64,000 nt of DNA from Rhipicephalus microplus (taxonomy: Eukaryota; Arthropoda; Arachnida; Ixodida; Ixodidae). Positions 33,345 through 43,744 of this stretch are shown piece by piece (the first letter of the stretch is position 1; every line of letters starts with the position of its first letter). The DNA lies in assembly GCF_043290135.1 (NCBI RefSeq), contig NC_134707.1:76340987-76404986 (forward strand). The letters are read 5' to 3'. A program made the translations under genes and the position numbers. Under the pieces are notes generated by a model. That model was not told where the DNA came from. It did no database searches and saw only the letters and a program-made list of their open reading frames with translations.

Positions 33345-34390
33345 TGATGCCGTACATGACTTCTGCGTCAAGATTATCATGTTTGGCTGTGTCGTTTAGC
33401 TTTTTCATCTATTCGCATCACGTGATACCATATTTAGTATATGTAAAGCAAGCCGAACGGCCGCGAGCACGCTAGGAGCGTGGTGCGTTGCCATGTTCTT
33501 ATATAACACGCATGTCAGGATTATCATGTTTGCACCAGTCATATATATCGTCATCCAATGACGTCACGTAACACCAAATTTGGTATATGTGGAGCTAGTA
33601 AAACGGCTGTGAGCACATTATGAAGAGTCCAATATACTCCAATGTAGCGTTGACGCGCGCGCACGCTCGGCACAGCAACGCTACGTCAGCAGAACGCGAG
33701 CACTTTATAGGCTGACGCCAGGTGCTACCAACGTGACCAGCGTCCGTCGGTGCGGCCCGACGGCAACCGGTGCGAAATGCGACATGCTGCATTTCGCGCC
33801 AAACCCAGACAACACTGCGTCTCCCTCTTATCGTGACGGAGGGACGCCGGACGTGCTGAAACGCGCATGCGTCAAAGCAAGGGAGCGCGGCGCGCACCTT
33901 CGCGTATATGTCAGGACCGGTGCCTGGCATGACCGGCCGTGACCCGAGGAAATGAACACCGGTGAGCACACGCACCGCGTCATGTCTAAATCTATTGGCG
34001 CCTTGACTGTGGCATGTAGTGATATTCTCACATGACGTGCATCTCATGATTATCATGTTTGCACCACTCACACACCTTCATCATTCATTGAGGCCACGTA
34101 ATATCAAATTTGGCATATGTAAATCTACAGAAACGGCCGCGAGCGCATCATGAGTGTGGCATGTAGTCATGTTGTTGCATGACACGCATGTCGTGATTAT
34201 CATGTTTGTATGTGGCATTTACCTATGCCGTTCATTCGTATCGCGTAATACTGCATATGGTACATGTGAAGCTATTGAAACGGCTGCGAGCGCATCATGA
34301 GTGTAGCATGTAGTAATGTTGTTACATGACATGCATCTCATGATTTTCATGTTAGGGTCTGTCACTTGTGTTCGCCATCCAATCATATCA
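33345..34390. repeat. 145-bp tandem satellite, interrupted
   Basis: Monomers contain TTATCATGTTTG, an AATTTGGTATATGT-like motif and AAACGGC(C/T)G(C/T)GAGC. The last motif starts near 33457, 33601, 34131 and 34277, giving periods of about 144-146 bp on either side of a 0.37-kb GC-rich insertion (about 33640-34010). A diverged single monomer is at about 40815-40930. Confidence 0.85.
33640..34010. repeat. GC-rich block inserted in the satellite
   Basis: It breaks the 145-bp array at GAGTCCAATATACTCC. It is far richer in G+C than its surroundings, with many CpG, and has GGTGCGAAATGCGACATG next to CTGCATTTCGCGCC, a local inverted repeat (about 33768-33800). Overlapping open frames on both strands look like by-products of composition. 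Confidence 0.5.
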
Positions 34391-34844
34391 TACTATACCA
34401 GTTTTGCAACATGCCATGTGCCCTGAGCTTACCCATCTAGGGGAAATCGGCAGTCACCTTTTCCTATTTATTTCTTTCCTCATCTTCGTCTTGCTCTCAC
34501 ACTTTTTATCTGTCCTGTCATCTTTTTTCTTTCATTTTATTCCGAATTTTCTCGCGGCGAGGTTTAACCTTGTGTAAATATTTAACCTTGGATAAATACA
34601 TTAGGTTATAGCGGCGATGCATGGCTGGCGTCTCCGCGTGTTTGTGAATTAACCTTGCAGCGTCCTTTTGTTGGGCTGGGTGATGGGTGGCCTATATCGC
34701 CGCCAAAATAAATACTCTGCGTATGGCAGATGCTTTTCTCCCTTTCTTGATCACTCCCTCAAAAGGTGGCGCTCCGGAGAAGCAATCACCCTAACCAAAC
34801 CAAAGGAGAGCTTCCCAAAGTATCATGTCATATATAGTCAAAAC

Positions 34845-35460
34845 TAAAAGAAGAAAGTCTGAGTGATTTCACCGTTCGTAGTGTCAAAAACTCTAACAGA
34901 ACAATTTGGCCTAGGGTACAAAATCACAAAGATAGGAAGCGGTAACCTCCTATTGGAGCTACGAGACAGAGCACACTACGACAAATTATCCAGAATTGTA
35001 TCATTTGGGGACACTCCTCTTTCAGTGGGCCCATATAAATCTATGAACACTGTCCGTGGAGTAATTTCTTATGATGATCTTATCGATCTGAGTGAAAGTG
35101 AACTGTTAGAAGGCTGGCAAGATGAAAACGCTGTAAAAGTACAGAGAATATTGATCAGACGAGACAAGAAACAGACCCCTCCAAAACACACATTAATCAC
35201 CTTTGGAACAAGTGACCTACCAGAATCAATAGAAACCGGCTATTGCAAGCTGCGTGTAAGACCATACATCCCCAATCCTCGTCGATGCTTCAAGTAACAA
35301 CGTTTCGGGCACGGATCGTAGAGTTGCAGAGGGTGCGCCACTTGCGTGAAGTGTGCATCCATCCAACACATATCCGATGACTGCACCTCAAAAGCAACTC
35401 ATTGTTTGAACTGCGAAGGAAATCACCCAGCTTACTCACGATCATGCCCCATATAAAAGA
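34845..35460 (+). pseudogene. LINE ORF1 (gag-like, zinc knuckles), broken
   Basis: A 144-residue open part (34863-35297) reads FGLGYKITKIGSGNLLLELR, later SMNTVRGVISYDDLIDLSES, and ends YIPNPRRCFK. Read on with a frame change, Cys/His clusters follow: ATCVKCASIQHISDDC and HCLNCEGNHPAYSRSCP, both C-X2-C-X4-H-X4/5-C knuckles that bind nucleic acid in I-type ORF1 proteins. A stop sits between the open part and the first knuckle (in the FGHGS region), and another follows SCPI. Function lost. Confidence 0.8.
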
Positions 35461-35963
35461 AGAAAAGAACATATAGTAAAACTCAAGGTCAAATTTAATT
35501 TGTCATTCCAACAGGCACGTAAGCGTTTCGCACTTCACATCCCCTCCAATCCTCTTACGTGGATGTGACGCACCGGGGAGCCGCACCACATCTTTCTGCA
35601 CCCGCGAATGTCACACAGTGTGTGGCTGTGGTCTTGCTATCAGCGCCCCCGGCTGGAGCAGCCTGTACAGCTCCGCCACTTGACAAACAAGGCCGGCAGA
35701 CTACCGTGTCTGCTGGATTTCGGACCACTGAAAACGCAGTTATGTCCGAAAGTTCTGTGAACCTGTCTGCTGAGCATGCACCATCCACCACCTTACAAGA
35801 GGTGATCGATGCAAATCCAATTTTTCCGGCGACTCAGGTGCCGAAAGATAGAACTCTTTAGAACGCGCCAGAAAAGAAAAAAAACTCCAAATTACAGGGC
35901 CCCCCAAAAGCCCTGTAACCTAACCCAACACGTTTTGTACACACAGAACCACACAACATTAAA
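35461..35963. other. Between LINE ORF1 and ORF2
   Basis: Likely the rest of ORF1 (Pro/Ala-rich open stretch 35559-35861) and the ORF1-ORF2 junction of the LINE. No separate gene. Confidence 0.5.
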
Positions 35964-36460
35964 ATGACACAAATACTACAATGGAACGTGAGAAGACTGT
36001 TTAGGAACCTCGACGATATCCAGGAACTTTTACGCAAACATATATCAACTGTGCTGTGTGTGCAAGAAACTCACTTAAAATCGAAACACACCAACTTCTT
36101 GCGCAATTATATCATTTTTCAAAACGACGGAGATGATGCGGTCGCGTCATCCGATGGTGTTACCATTATAGTTAATAAAGGAACAGCCTGTACAAATTTA
36201 CTGCTTCAAACATCTCTTGAGGCATTTCGAGGTGTTATATTCAACAAACAAGTGACAATTTGTTGTATTTACATACCTGCACGTCACCAACTTAATAAAC
36301 ACGAATTCCAGTCTCTAATTGATTAACTTCAAGAGCCACATATATTCTCCTTGGAGACTTCGATGCGCATAACAGCTTATGTGTAGACTCGCGGTGCGAT
36401 GCACGGAGTCATCTAATCCAACTATTCCTTTTCTCTTCTGGTGCATGTCTCTTGAATCAC
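35964..36460 (+). pseudogene. LINE ORF2, AP endonuclease part, broken
   Basis: An ATG at 35964 opens MTQILQWNVRRLFRNLDDIQ, then STVLCVQETHLKS with the catalytic-type QETHL, and later VTICCIYIPA. This is the exonuclease-endonuclease-phosphatase fold that nicks target DNA in non-LTR elements. A stop at 36324-36326 interrupts it; the LLGDF-DAHN-like block follows in another frame at about 36350-36375. ILQWN, QET and GDFDAHN positions match the family. Confidence 0.85.
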
Positions 36461-37205
36461 AAAACACCAACATATTACAATATCACTAACAACACATACT
36501 CGTCAATAGATTTTAGCATGTCATCTCCATCGCTTTTCGTGCTCCTCCAATGGGAAGTCATCAATTATCCATATGGAAGTGAACATTTATTAATATTTCT
36601 AGCACCACAATTGCATATGATAAACCCCCACAGGTTCCCAAGTGGCTCACCAAGAAAGCTCATTGGGAACAGTGCCAAAAAGCTACTCTCTTAACTTGGA
36701 ATGAGATGAGTGCGTTCGTTAAGCATAGAGGCTGCTGTGGATTACTTCACTGCTTTTTTGGTTGACGCTGCAACCAACTGTAATCCACAAACGAGCGGAC
36801 TCTCAGGCATACTACGTGTTACATTCTGGAACGAAGAGTGTCATAATGCACGGAAAAAAGAAAACGAGGCATGGAACTTGCTTCGAAACTCGCCGACGCC
36901 CGAGAATCTAATATAAGAACAATAAGTCCCAAGGCAGGAGGACGCACCGACAAGCTATAAGGTAAAGTTGGCATATGATTTTATCGGGCATCATCTCATT
37001 TACACAAGCGGGTAAAGTATGGAACAGGGGGAAGAGTGTAGAAGGAAAACAAGCATATCCGCTCTCTCTAGTAAACGCAAAAAGTGACAGCTTGGTAGAC
37101 CAGACAAACTGCCTGGGCGCACAGTTCAAGCAGGTTTCCAGCTCTTCACACTACACTTCAGAGTTTCAACGCTATAAGATAAGAGTATGAAAGCGTAAAC
37201 TAGAC
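36461..37205 (+). pseudogene. LINE ORF2, linker between endonuclease and RT, broken
   Basis: Open pieces read SSIDFSMSSPS and, at 36710-36916, RVTFWNEECHNARKKENEAW, the usual W-ECxxAxxxKxxAW segment before the RT of I-type LINEs. Stops and frame changes separate the pieces. Confidence 0.7.
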
Positions 37206-38281
37206 ATGAAATGCACTAAATATGAGGCATATATTCAGCCATTCTGCTTGACTGAGCTACAGGCTTCTCTTAAAATCTGCAGCGTTTCTGCCCCAGGATT
37301 TGACCGCGTAATCTATGAAATATTGAAAAACCTACCTCTAGAAACTAAAAAAACATTACTTTGTACAATGCTATCTGGTTTTCTGGCGTCATCCGTCGCT
37401 CTTGTAAAGAGGCCGTTGTCATTCCCATATTAAAACAGGGAAAGGATCCGTCCTTTGTTAGGAGTTACAGGCCCATCACATTAACCAGTTGCCTTTGTAA
37501 ACTCTTTCAAAAGATAATTCGCCAACTTATACACTTCGTTGAAACAAACAGTCTACTTGACCCGTACCAGTGCGGTTTTCCAGAAGGTAAGTCCACCATT
37601 GACACCCTGGTACGTATTGAAGCACAGATTCGAGACGCTTTTATTCACAAAATTTTTTTTCTCTTTGTGTTTCTATATACAGAAAAGACTTATGACACAA
37701 CATGGCCGTTTGGTATACTTTGAGACCTCTCATTTTTAAGTATACGAGGTAGAATTCTGATTACAATCAAAAGTTATCTCTACAATCAAAAGTTATCTCT
37801 CCAATCGGACATTCCGTTTAGAGTAGGCACAGTCTTGTCCCACACATTTGTTCAGGAGACAGGGGAGCCCCAGGGTGGTGTACTGAGCTTTACTCTATTT
37901 ATTATCAAAATGAATTCATTGTGCCTTTTTCACAAAATGAATTGATTGTGCCTTTTCATTCCTGGGGTATGTTTTACTGCACTTATGTATATGATGTCTA
38001 GGTCGGCTTCAACTCTAGTAACCTGGCAATGTGTGAGCGGCAGGTGCAGCTGAGCTTGAACAAGATTTTAAAATGGGCAGATGAAAGTGGGTTCCGGCTG
38101 AATCCACAAAAAAGCTCGTGCGTCTTATTCTCTAGAGAAAGAGGCATACATTCCGAACCTCACATTGAACTACATGGCCAACGTCTTTCAATAAACACTG
38201 AACACAACTTCTTAGGCCTAATCTCGGACACCAAGCTAATCTTTATACCGCACATAATGTATCTAAAAACAAGTGCTTAAA
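37206..38281 (+). pseudogene. LINE ORF2, reverse transcriptase part, broken
   Basis: Blocks in order: APGFDRVIYEILKNLP; VIPILKQGKDPSFVRSYRPI; TLTSCLCKLFQKII; PYQCGFPEGKSTIDTL; then motif A FLYTEKTYDTTW, where the usual first Asp is Tyr. The YVDD box region reads YVYDV followed by a stop near 37986-38002, so a catalytic Asp is lost here too. Downstream, KILKWADESGFRLNPQKSSC is the thumb-region motif. Missing catalytic residues plus stops mean no activity. Confidence 0.85.
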
Positions 38282-38644
38282 ACGATGAACATTATAAAAG
38301 TTTCATCACGCTCTTTCTACCTGGGGTAGAGACAAAAAGTGTTTGATCAATTTGTATAGAAGCCTCATACGGAGACACCTGGATTACGGGGCCATAACCT
38401 ATCAATCTGCAACACCACTGCCTTAAAGATGTTTGACTTTGTTCATCACCTAGGCATTCGTCTTTCCACAAGTGTTTTTCGCACAAGCCCCGTGTAAAGC
38501 TTGTTCGTTGACTCAAACGAATGTTCTCTCCATTTGCAACGATCCTAAAAATATTTTGTCTACTTCCACAATGTGATTACCAACAAAGAACACCCTGTAC
38601 ACTCCACCATGAATTATTTGTTCACTTCTGTCCTGTTTAAAATT
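38282..38644. other. Remainder of LINE ORF2 before the nested element
   Basis: Decayed LINE sequence between the RT thumb region and the nested element; frames are broken and only weak similarity to I-type proteins remains. Confidence 0.5.
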
Positions 38645-39477
38645 ATGGCAGCATATCCATGGAGTGAATGATGAATAGTGGGGCGAAGCATCCGTCTGTC
38701 CATTCGTTCTTGCTTCCGTCCATCCATGCGTGCGTCTGTGTGGCTGCCCGTGTCCCCATCCACCTGTCCGTGCAAGCGTCTGTTCGTGCGTCCGCACGTT
38801 CACCTGTGCGTCCGTCCCTGCGTTCATTAATGCATCCGCCCCTGCGTTCATTAATGTATCCGCCCCTGCGTCCGTCCATGCGTCCATCCGTCCGTGCCGC
38901 AATCTGTGCATCCATCCATGCATCTGTCTGTGTGTACGTTCGTCCATCTAGTCAACACTTCAAGTACCACCATCTCGCATCTTTTCATCGTATAATCTTT
39001 ATATATGATCACCGCCATCCAGTGGACATTTCCAAGTCGGAATGAGAGGAGGCACATGCACACTTTCTTGCGGCTTGCGCTTCGTGTCTACTTCACACTT
39101 TTAACCACCTCGAGTTCATGGTATATACTAGTTCACTGTATTCATGGCACTGCGGCCCAACGCTCACTAAACCTTTCTAATACCTAGGAGGTTACGCTCA
39201 GCGTGTATAACGTAGCAACCCTTTCTTGTCTTCTTTGCATTGTTGAAGAATAAAAAATTCGCAGCGTGCGCGTTACCTAAAGCCGAATTCTCTTGTCTCT
39301 CATTCGCACTTAGCTGCCATTGGCATGTACATTGAGCACTATCTTTTATTGTTCAACAACACACAGAATAAATCTCTCACCAGCACCACCTTGGAGGTGA
39401 AAATGTAACACTTGTTACACACTACTACTACGGCCACGAGGGACAAACGGGTGCCGCTATAGGGAGCTTCATCCCTA
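38645..39477. mobile_element. Minisatellite-bearing non-autonomous element, copy 2, nested in the LINE
   Basis: Same ends and order as 10684-11662, with an expanded 12-bp-period array at about 38690-38950 (units such as CGTCCATGCGTC and GCCCCTGCGTTCATTAATGC) and a single, unduplicated body. It splits the LINE between reverse transcriptase and RNase H parts. I could not define a clean target duplication. Confidence 0.8.
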
Positions 39478-39539
39478 AAACCGCCCTGCCATAAGACAGC
39501 CCTACGCACATCGTGTAAGCACTCTAGACGAAGAGACTA

Positions 39540-40075
39540 GCATGCTGCTTCTTGAACGCGACTTGACTGCTCCCGCTGTATATGTCTCGCCTTGCAGTGG
39601 CTGCTGATAAACTGCGATATGTCTGTTATACAAGTCCCCAAGCACGCGCCAAATGCGCATCTTAATACACATTTCCTAGAACTGCACCAAAAATGCTCAT
39701 GCCTAGAATTTATAGCGATGCCTCCAAAACCCATCTTTCGGTCTCCTATGCAGCAGTCGGTCCATCTTTTTTAGATGCCGTAATTCTGCACTTGAACACC
39801 AGCATTTTCATAGCAGAGGCTTATGCTATACTGGTAGCTGTTAAACGTATGAAACAACTAAAGTTACAAAGCGCAGTATTCTACACAGATTCCCTGAGCG
39901 TTTGAAAGCCCTTAAAACACTCAAAAAGCAAAGAAACCCCATTCTTATCTTCCTTTATTCAATCCTGTGCACAATGTGCGCACTCAATACACATGTCATA
40001 GTCTGCTGGGTGCCAGGGCACAGTGGGATACAAGGAATTATTTTGGCGGATCGCTTTGCTGCAACGCCCAAATAA
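39540..40075 (+). pseudogene. LINE ORF2, RNase H part, broken
   Basis: RIYSDASKTHLS (first catalytic-Asp block), EAYAILVAVKRM (the Glu block), and AVFYTDSLSV (second Asp block) follow in RNase H order at 39690-39905. A stop follows DSLSV at 39903-39905, and the CWVPGHSG-like block at about 40005-40030 lies beyond it. The domain removes RNA from the cDNA hybrid in I-type LINEs. Confidence 0.8.
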
Positions 40076-40197
40076 ACAGCTGCCAGTAGATCAATAGTGA
40101 TTCCTGCACTTGAATTGAAACCTTTTCTAAAACAAAAGCTCAGCGCCTATTGGCAGAGCACGTGGGACAGACGCACACATAATAAATTGCATGTTAC

Positions 40198-40545
40198 TTG
40201 GTCATTGCTACTTGGTCATTGGCCACCATTATCAAAATCTTCGTACGAAGCACACAAGTAACACTTACAGGACTAAGGACAGGACATACATTCACTGCAC
40301 ACTCATACATGCTGTCTAGTGGTGATCCACCCTTGTGTGAGAGATGTGGCAAACCACTAAGACTGCTACACATTGTAATCCAGTGCAAAGGATTACATAC
40401 GCTTAGAAAGCAACACTTTCCACGACAGCTTCTGCTTCACCCTGCAATGTTTGTCAGTAAGCAATCACTTTTTACACCTAAATCGCTGTTAGGACTTTTA
40501 AGAGACCTAGGTACTTTTCATGTCGTATACCCGGACCTTCCGTAG
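40198..40545 (+). pseudogene. LINE ORF2, C-terminal Cys/His domain
   Basis: An open piece reads TQVTLTGLRTGHTFTAHSYM, then PPLCERCGKPLRLLHIVIQC, a C-X2-C-X8-H-X4-C arrangement (LCERCGK ... LLHIVIQC) typical of the end of I-type ORF2. It ends GTFHVVYPDLP and a TAG at 40543-40545. The 3' UTR follows. Confidence 0.8.
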
Positions 40546-40814
40546 CACCATCTCTTTAGCTATTCATTTTCACCACGCACGTAGCATGTCACTGTCATGA
40601 TTTTATAGCTTCTATGAATTTACCCGCGTTAGTGCGAGGAATTTGAAGGCCCTTATACAGCCACCTATCATAACCACTATTCGCTTCTCTTGACCCACGA
40701 CCTGGCCCTCTTTGGCCATCAAATGGCTCTTGCACCATGAGACACCACACATCATCATCATCAACATGCCGTGTGAATCAAACCACCGCAGGAGCGGCAG
40801 GACCATGAAATGTA

Positions 40815-40930
40815 AATCATAATATCCATGTCATAATTTTCATGTTATGACTAGTCAAATATGTTCTTCATACAGTCATGTTTTGCCATACCAAGTTTGG
40901 TAATGATACCATCATTGAAACGGCTAGCAG
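40815..40930. repeat. Diverged single monomer of the 145-bp satellite
   Basis: Contains TGTCATAATTTTCATGTTAT, CCAAGTTTGGTAATG and GAAACGGCTAGCAGAG, in the order of the 33345-34390 monomers, directly next to the tetranucleotide arrays. Confidence 0.6.
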
Positions 40931-40950
40931 AGTTAAAGTGGTAGGCAGCT

Positions 40951-40951
40951 G

Positions 40952-40998
<47 letters not shown>

Positions 40999-41263
40999 TG
41001 ATAGATTGATAGATTGATAGATTGATGGATAGATGGATAGATGGATAGATGGATAGATGGATAGATAGATGGATAGATAGATGGATAGATAGATAGATAG
41101 AGACAGACAGACACAGACAGACAGACACAGACAGACAGACACAGACAGACAGACACAGACAGACAGACACAGACAGACAGACACACAGACAGACAGACAG
41201 ACACAGACAGACAGACACAGACAGACAGACACAGACAGACACAGACAAACAGATAGATAGATA
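40951..41263. repeat. Compound (ATAG)n / (ACAG)n array
   Basis: GATA-type units (some ATTG/ATGG variants) at 40951-41100 change sharply to GACA-type units at 41101-41255, with ACACAGACAGACAG higher-order units. Long repeat-coded open frames on the minus strand are by-products. Confidence 0.97.
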
Positions 41264-41801
41264 CGCGCAAAGTCGCCGAAGTTCGCCAAGAATTTAAAAC
41301 TGTCCACGGAAGCGTCACGTTACAACAGAAAAAAAAGTGACGACGTTCTGCAAAGACTGTTTCAAGCCGTTTATAACTTGGAAGTTGTGTCACTCCGCGG
41401 CGAGCTTCGTTTGCTCAGAAGAACCTGTCGTGCGCAGTGTGAGTATCGACTAATGGGGGCAGTGAGTCGATGAGAAGAGACACAAGCAGGAAAGAATAAT
41501 TCGTGAAAATAAGGAAAACCTTCAAGCATCTTCAAGGCCACTATGGATACCACTGTTAAGCATCTGAATAGACCTTCTTCATGGAGGCTGCACTACATTG
41601 ATTGTTGCACTAACAACCCAATGAGTCTACTATTCAGCTAGTAAGACACTCGGAAAAAAAGATATTACCGTCTCTAATGAAAGTCTTTATTTACGATATT
41701 TCAATGTGCACATTTTTCATTAAAAATCACCTTGTGATCAAATTTACGTTCTACTCAGATAGACCCGTTTAAACCACCTCATAGTTGTATTTTTTTTACA
41801 G
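41264..41801. other. No feature recognised
   Basis: About 540 bp of unassigned DNA between the tetranucleotide array and the long repeat copy C. Confidence 0.4.
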
Positions 41802-42410
41802 CGAATGCTGTTATGAAATCGCAACTCGCGTCTTGCGCAGGGCTGTAGTTGTACGCCGCCGCATCCTCCAGTGTTCGTAACTACATTGTGCGAAATTAGA
41901 ATAAGAAGCTAGTACCAATGACACTGTGGGGCTCTAACTCAGCTCCGCTGAGTGCCAGTCCAGTGTTCTACCACCGAGCCACGTCAGTGCGTTGGACTTG
42001 TTGGCGAACTTTACTTAGGCAGGCTTGATATCAGGAAAGCAATCGTATTATAGCGACTTATAAAGCGTTTTAAAATAGCGAATGGACAAGCATTCGTCTT
42101 GCAATGCGAATAGCATAACGAGTAAATCGTCCAATGCTCCAACCTATTACAAAAGCTTGTTGTTATCAGCCACTCGGCACAAAATTACTGTGATTTAGCG
42201 GATACCACGCCTCTTTGAAGAATGACGAAAATTAGCATAGCATATGCCAGCATACCACCCTAAAATTTGTATTATTAATGCCGCAGTGAACATCAAGCAA
42301 GTGTGCTTGAAGCAGTTACCCAATGAGTGTTTAACAAAGGCTCTGAAGGGCCACTCTCTTAGCTTTCGCTGTGACTGTGCTGCACCTTTCGCGCAGGGCT
42401 GATATTTTTT
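41802..42410 (-). repeat. SINE-containing long repeat, copy C (uninterrupted)
   Basis: Starts ACAGCGAATGCTGTTATGAA, holds the tRNA-like part on the minus strand (rc of AGCTCCGCTGAGTGCCAG to CACCGAGCCAC), then CTTATAAAGCGTTTTAAAAT, the site at which copy A carries the 918-bp MITE. It ends near TAGCTTTCGCTGTGACTGTG. It is directly followed by another repeat shared with 51 kb. Confidence 0.75.
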
Positions 42411-43045
42411 CAGACGATAGTCTTTCTTGGAGACTTTCAACGCAAAATTTTTTGTCTTTCTGTCTGTCTCTCTGTTTGCCCACCCTTGACGGTACAGGGT
42501 ACCCTAAGCGGCACCAGAGGATGTCCCAAATGGCTGACCCCACCCGCAGCACCCATTAGTATCGCTCAGGATTCAGCGTTCATACCTGTGTCATTGTCTA
42601 TTAAAAAGCAATTATTGCGCATATCTGAGGCACCATAACAACACGTATGTATTCTGTATGTGTATCTTTTACTAGAAAAGGCGTTCATAGGTAATTCTAA
42701 GGACCATACCGTTTATCATGCGAAGCTGATCATGCAAAGCTTGAACGAAAAAGCAAGTGTTTCTAGCTCTTTGATAAGATGATAAAGTGGTGGAACCTAC
42801 CCGTCGTTTTGCGGTTTACACCTTATCACCTCTGAGACAGGCGCTTCGTTTTCCAAGATAACTGCCAGATAGCACTCATGTCTCACGTGTGACGTGACTT
42901 GATGCGCTTGTTCGCCTTCGCTGCAAGCTCGAGGCACTCTAACACAGCGCCTCCAGAATACCATTGAGATAATTTATTGCGCAGAACATCAATTAAACGT
43001 TTTGTTCACTCTCTCTAGTTGCAATACTAGGGTCTTTCGATGACA
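42411..43045 (+). repeat. Second long repeat, copy without insertion
   Basis: GACGATAGTCTTTCTTGGAG onward to TCTTTCGATGACATTTGCAG matches 51015-51554 plus 52214-52335 with moderate divergence. Shared landmarks are GATTCAGCGTTCATAC, CAACACGTA, CTTTTACTAGAAAA, CTTATCACCTCTGAGA and CTCGAGGCACTCTAA. This copy is uninterrupted at the TAA at 42940-42942. Confidence 0.8.
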
Positions 43046-43559
43046 TTTGCAGTGTAGCATGCGTATATGGAGCCATTATCGGCCATGTAAGTAATGAACG
43101 CATAAGAATTGAGGGCACGTTGAAATGGGGGAAATACGGTATTTGTTGTTTCAAGTTATCACGTCTTCAAGCGGGAAGATATAGCGAAAGTGTGCAGCGA
43201 AGAGTCTGGACATCCTACAATTTCGATTTGTTGCGTAGAGGGATGGTGTTGTTCAATGTTGTGATAAAAAATCCAATAAAGTCGGCTAAAGTTTGTCCAA
43301 AACACATCTTATTCCCGCATGAGGGCCTCTGGCATCATGCACAACTACATCAGCATGATACCGAATTCCACTAGCGTACCTATCTTTCAAGGTCCAAACC
43401 ATCATTGTAATTCAGAAAGGGAAAAAAAAGCTTCCTTAAGGTCCAGAAGCAGAAATACGAAACGATGAATGGCATCTCACACAGATGGGATAAAAATTGG
43501 GGTGCACTCAAGCTTGACCTTTAAGAATTCCACGTCATTGCGATATAGGTGCCCAGCCA
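43046..43559. other. No feature recognised
   Basis: Open frame 43120-43374 shows no domain. No repeat recognised. Confidence 0.4.
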
Positions 43560-43579
43560 CAAGCACTCTTGTATATCTC

Positions 43580-43730
43580 TCGCACACACACTAACACAAA
43601 CACACATACACAAATGAGTACAGACACGTGCGAATACACACACACGCACGAACAAACACACACGCACGTACTACCCATGCATACACACCCGCACACACGC
43701 ACACAAACACACAAACGCACGCACACCCTA
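43580..43730. repeat. CA-rich microsatellite
   Basis: Imperfect (CA)n with interspersed CACG/ACGCACAC units. Confidence 0.9.
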
Positions 43731-43744
43731 CTCCTTTAAAATTG

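Larger units (their letters stand above)
34395..40775 (+). mobile_element. I-clade LINE, nearly full length, inactivated
   Basis: Order of parts: probable 5' UTR (34560-34840), ORF1 gag (34845-35460), a gap, AP endonuclease (35964-36450), reverse transcriptase (37200-38280), RNase H (39660-40060), C-terminal Cys/His domain (40240-40545) and a 3' UTR ending in CATCATCATCATCA near 40755. RNase H downstream of the reverse transcriptase and a zinc-knuckle ORF1 fit the I group. The minisatellite element (38645-39477) interrupts it between reverse transcriptase and RNase H. Many stops and frameshifts make it inactive. Confidence 0.85.

Noticed and set aside
33733..33942. GC-rich open frame inside the satellite insert
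   Set aside because: Open frames exist on both strands because of composition; no domain or splice borders.
40851..41393. Minus-strand open frames of up to 180 codons rich in Cys, Ser, Leu, Tyr
   Set aside because: Pure translation of GATA/GACA microsatellite units.
43585..43725. CRISPR-like or structured array
   Set aside because: It is a plain CA-rich microsatellite in animal DNA, without repeat-spacer structure.
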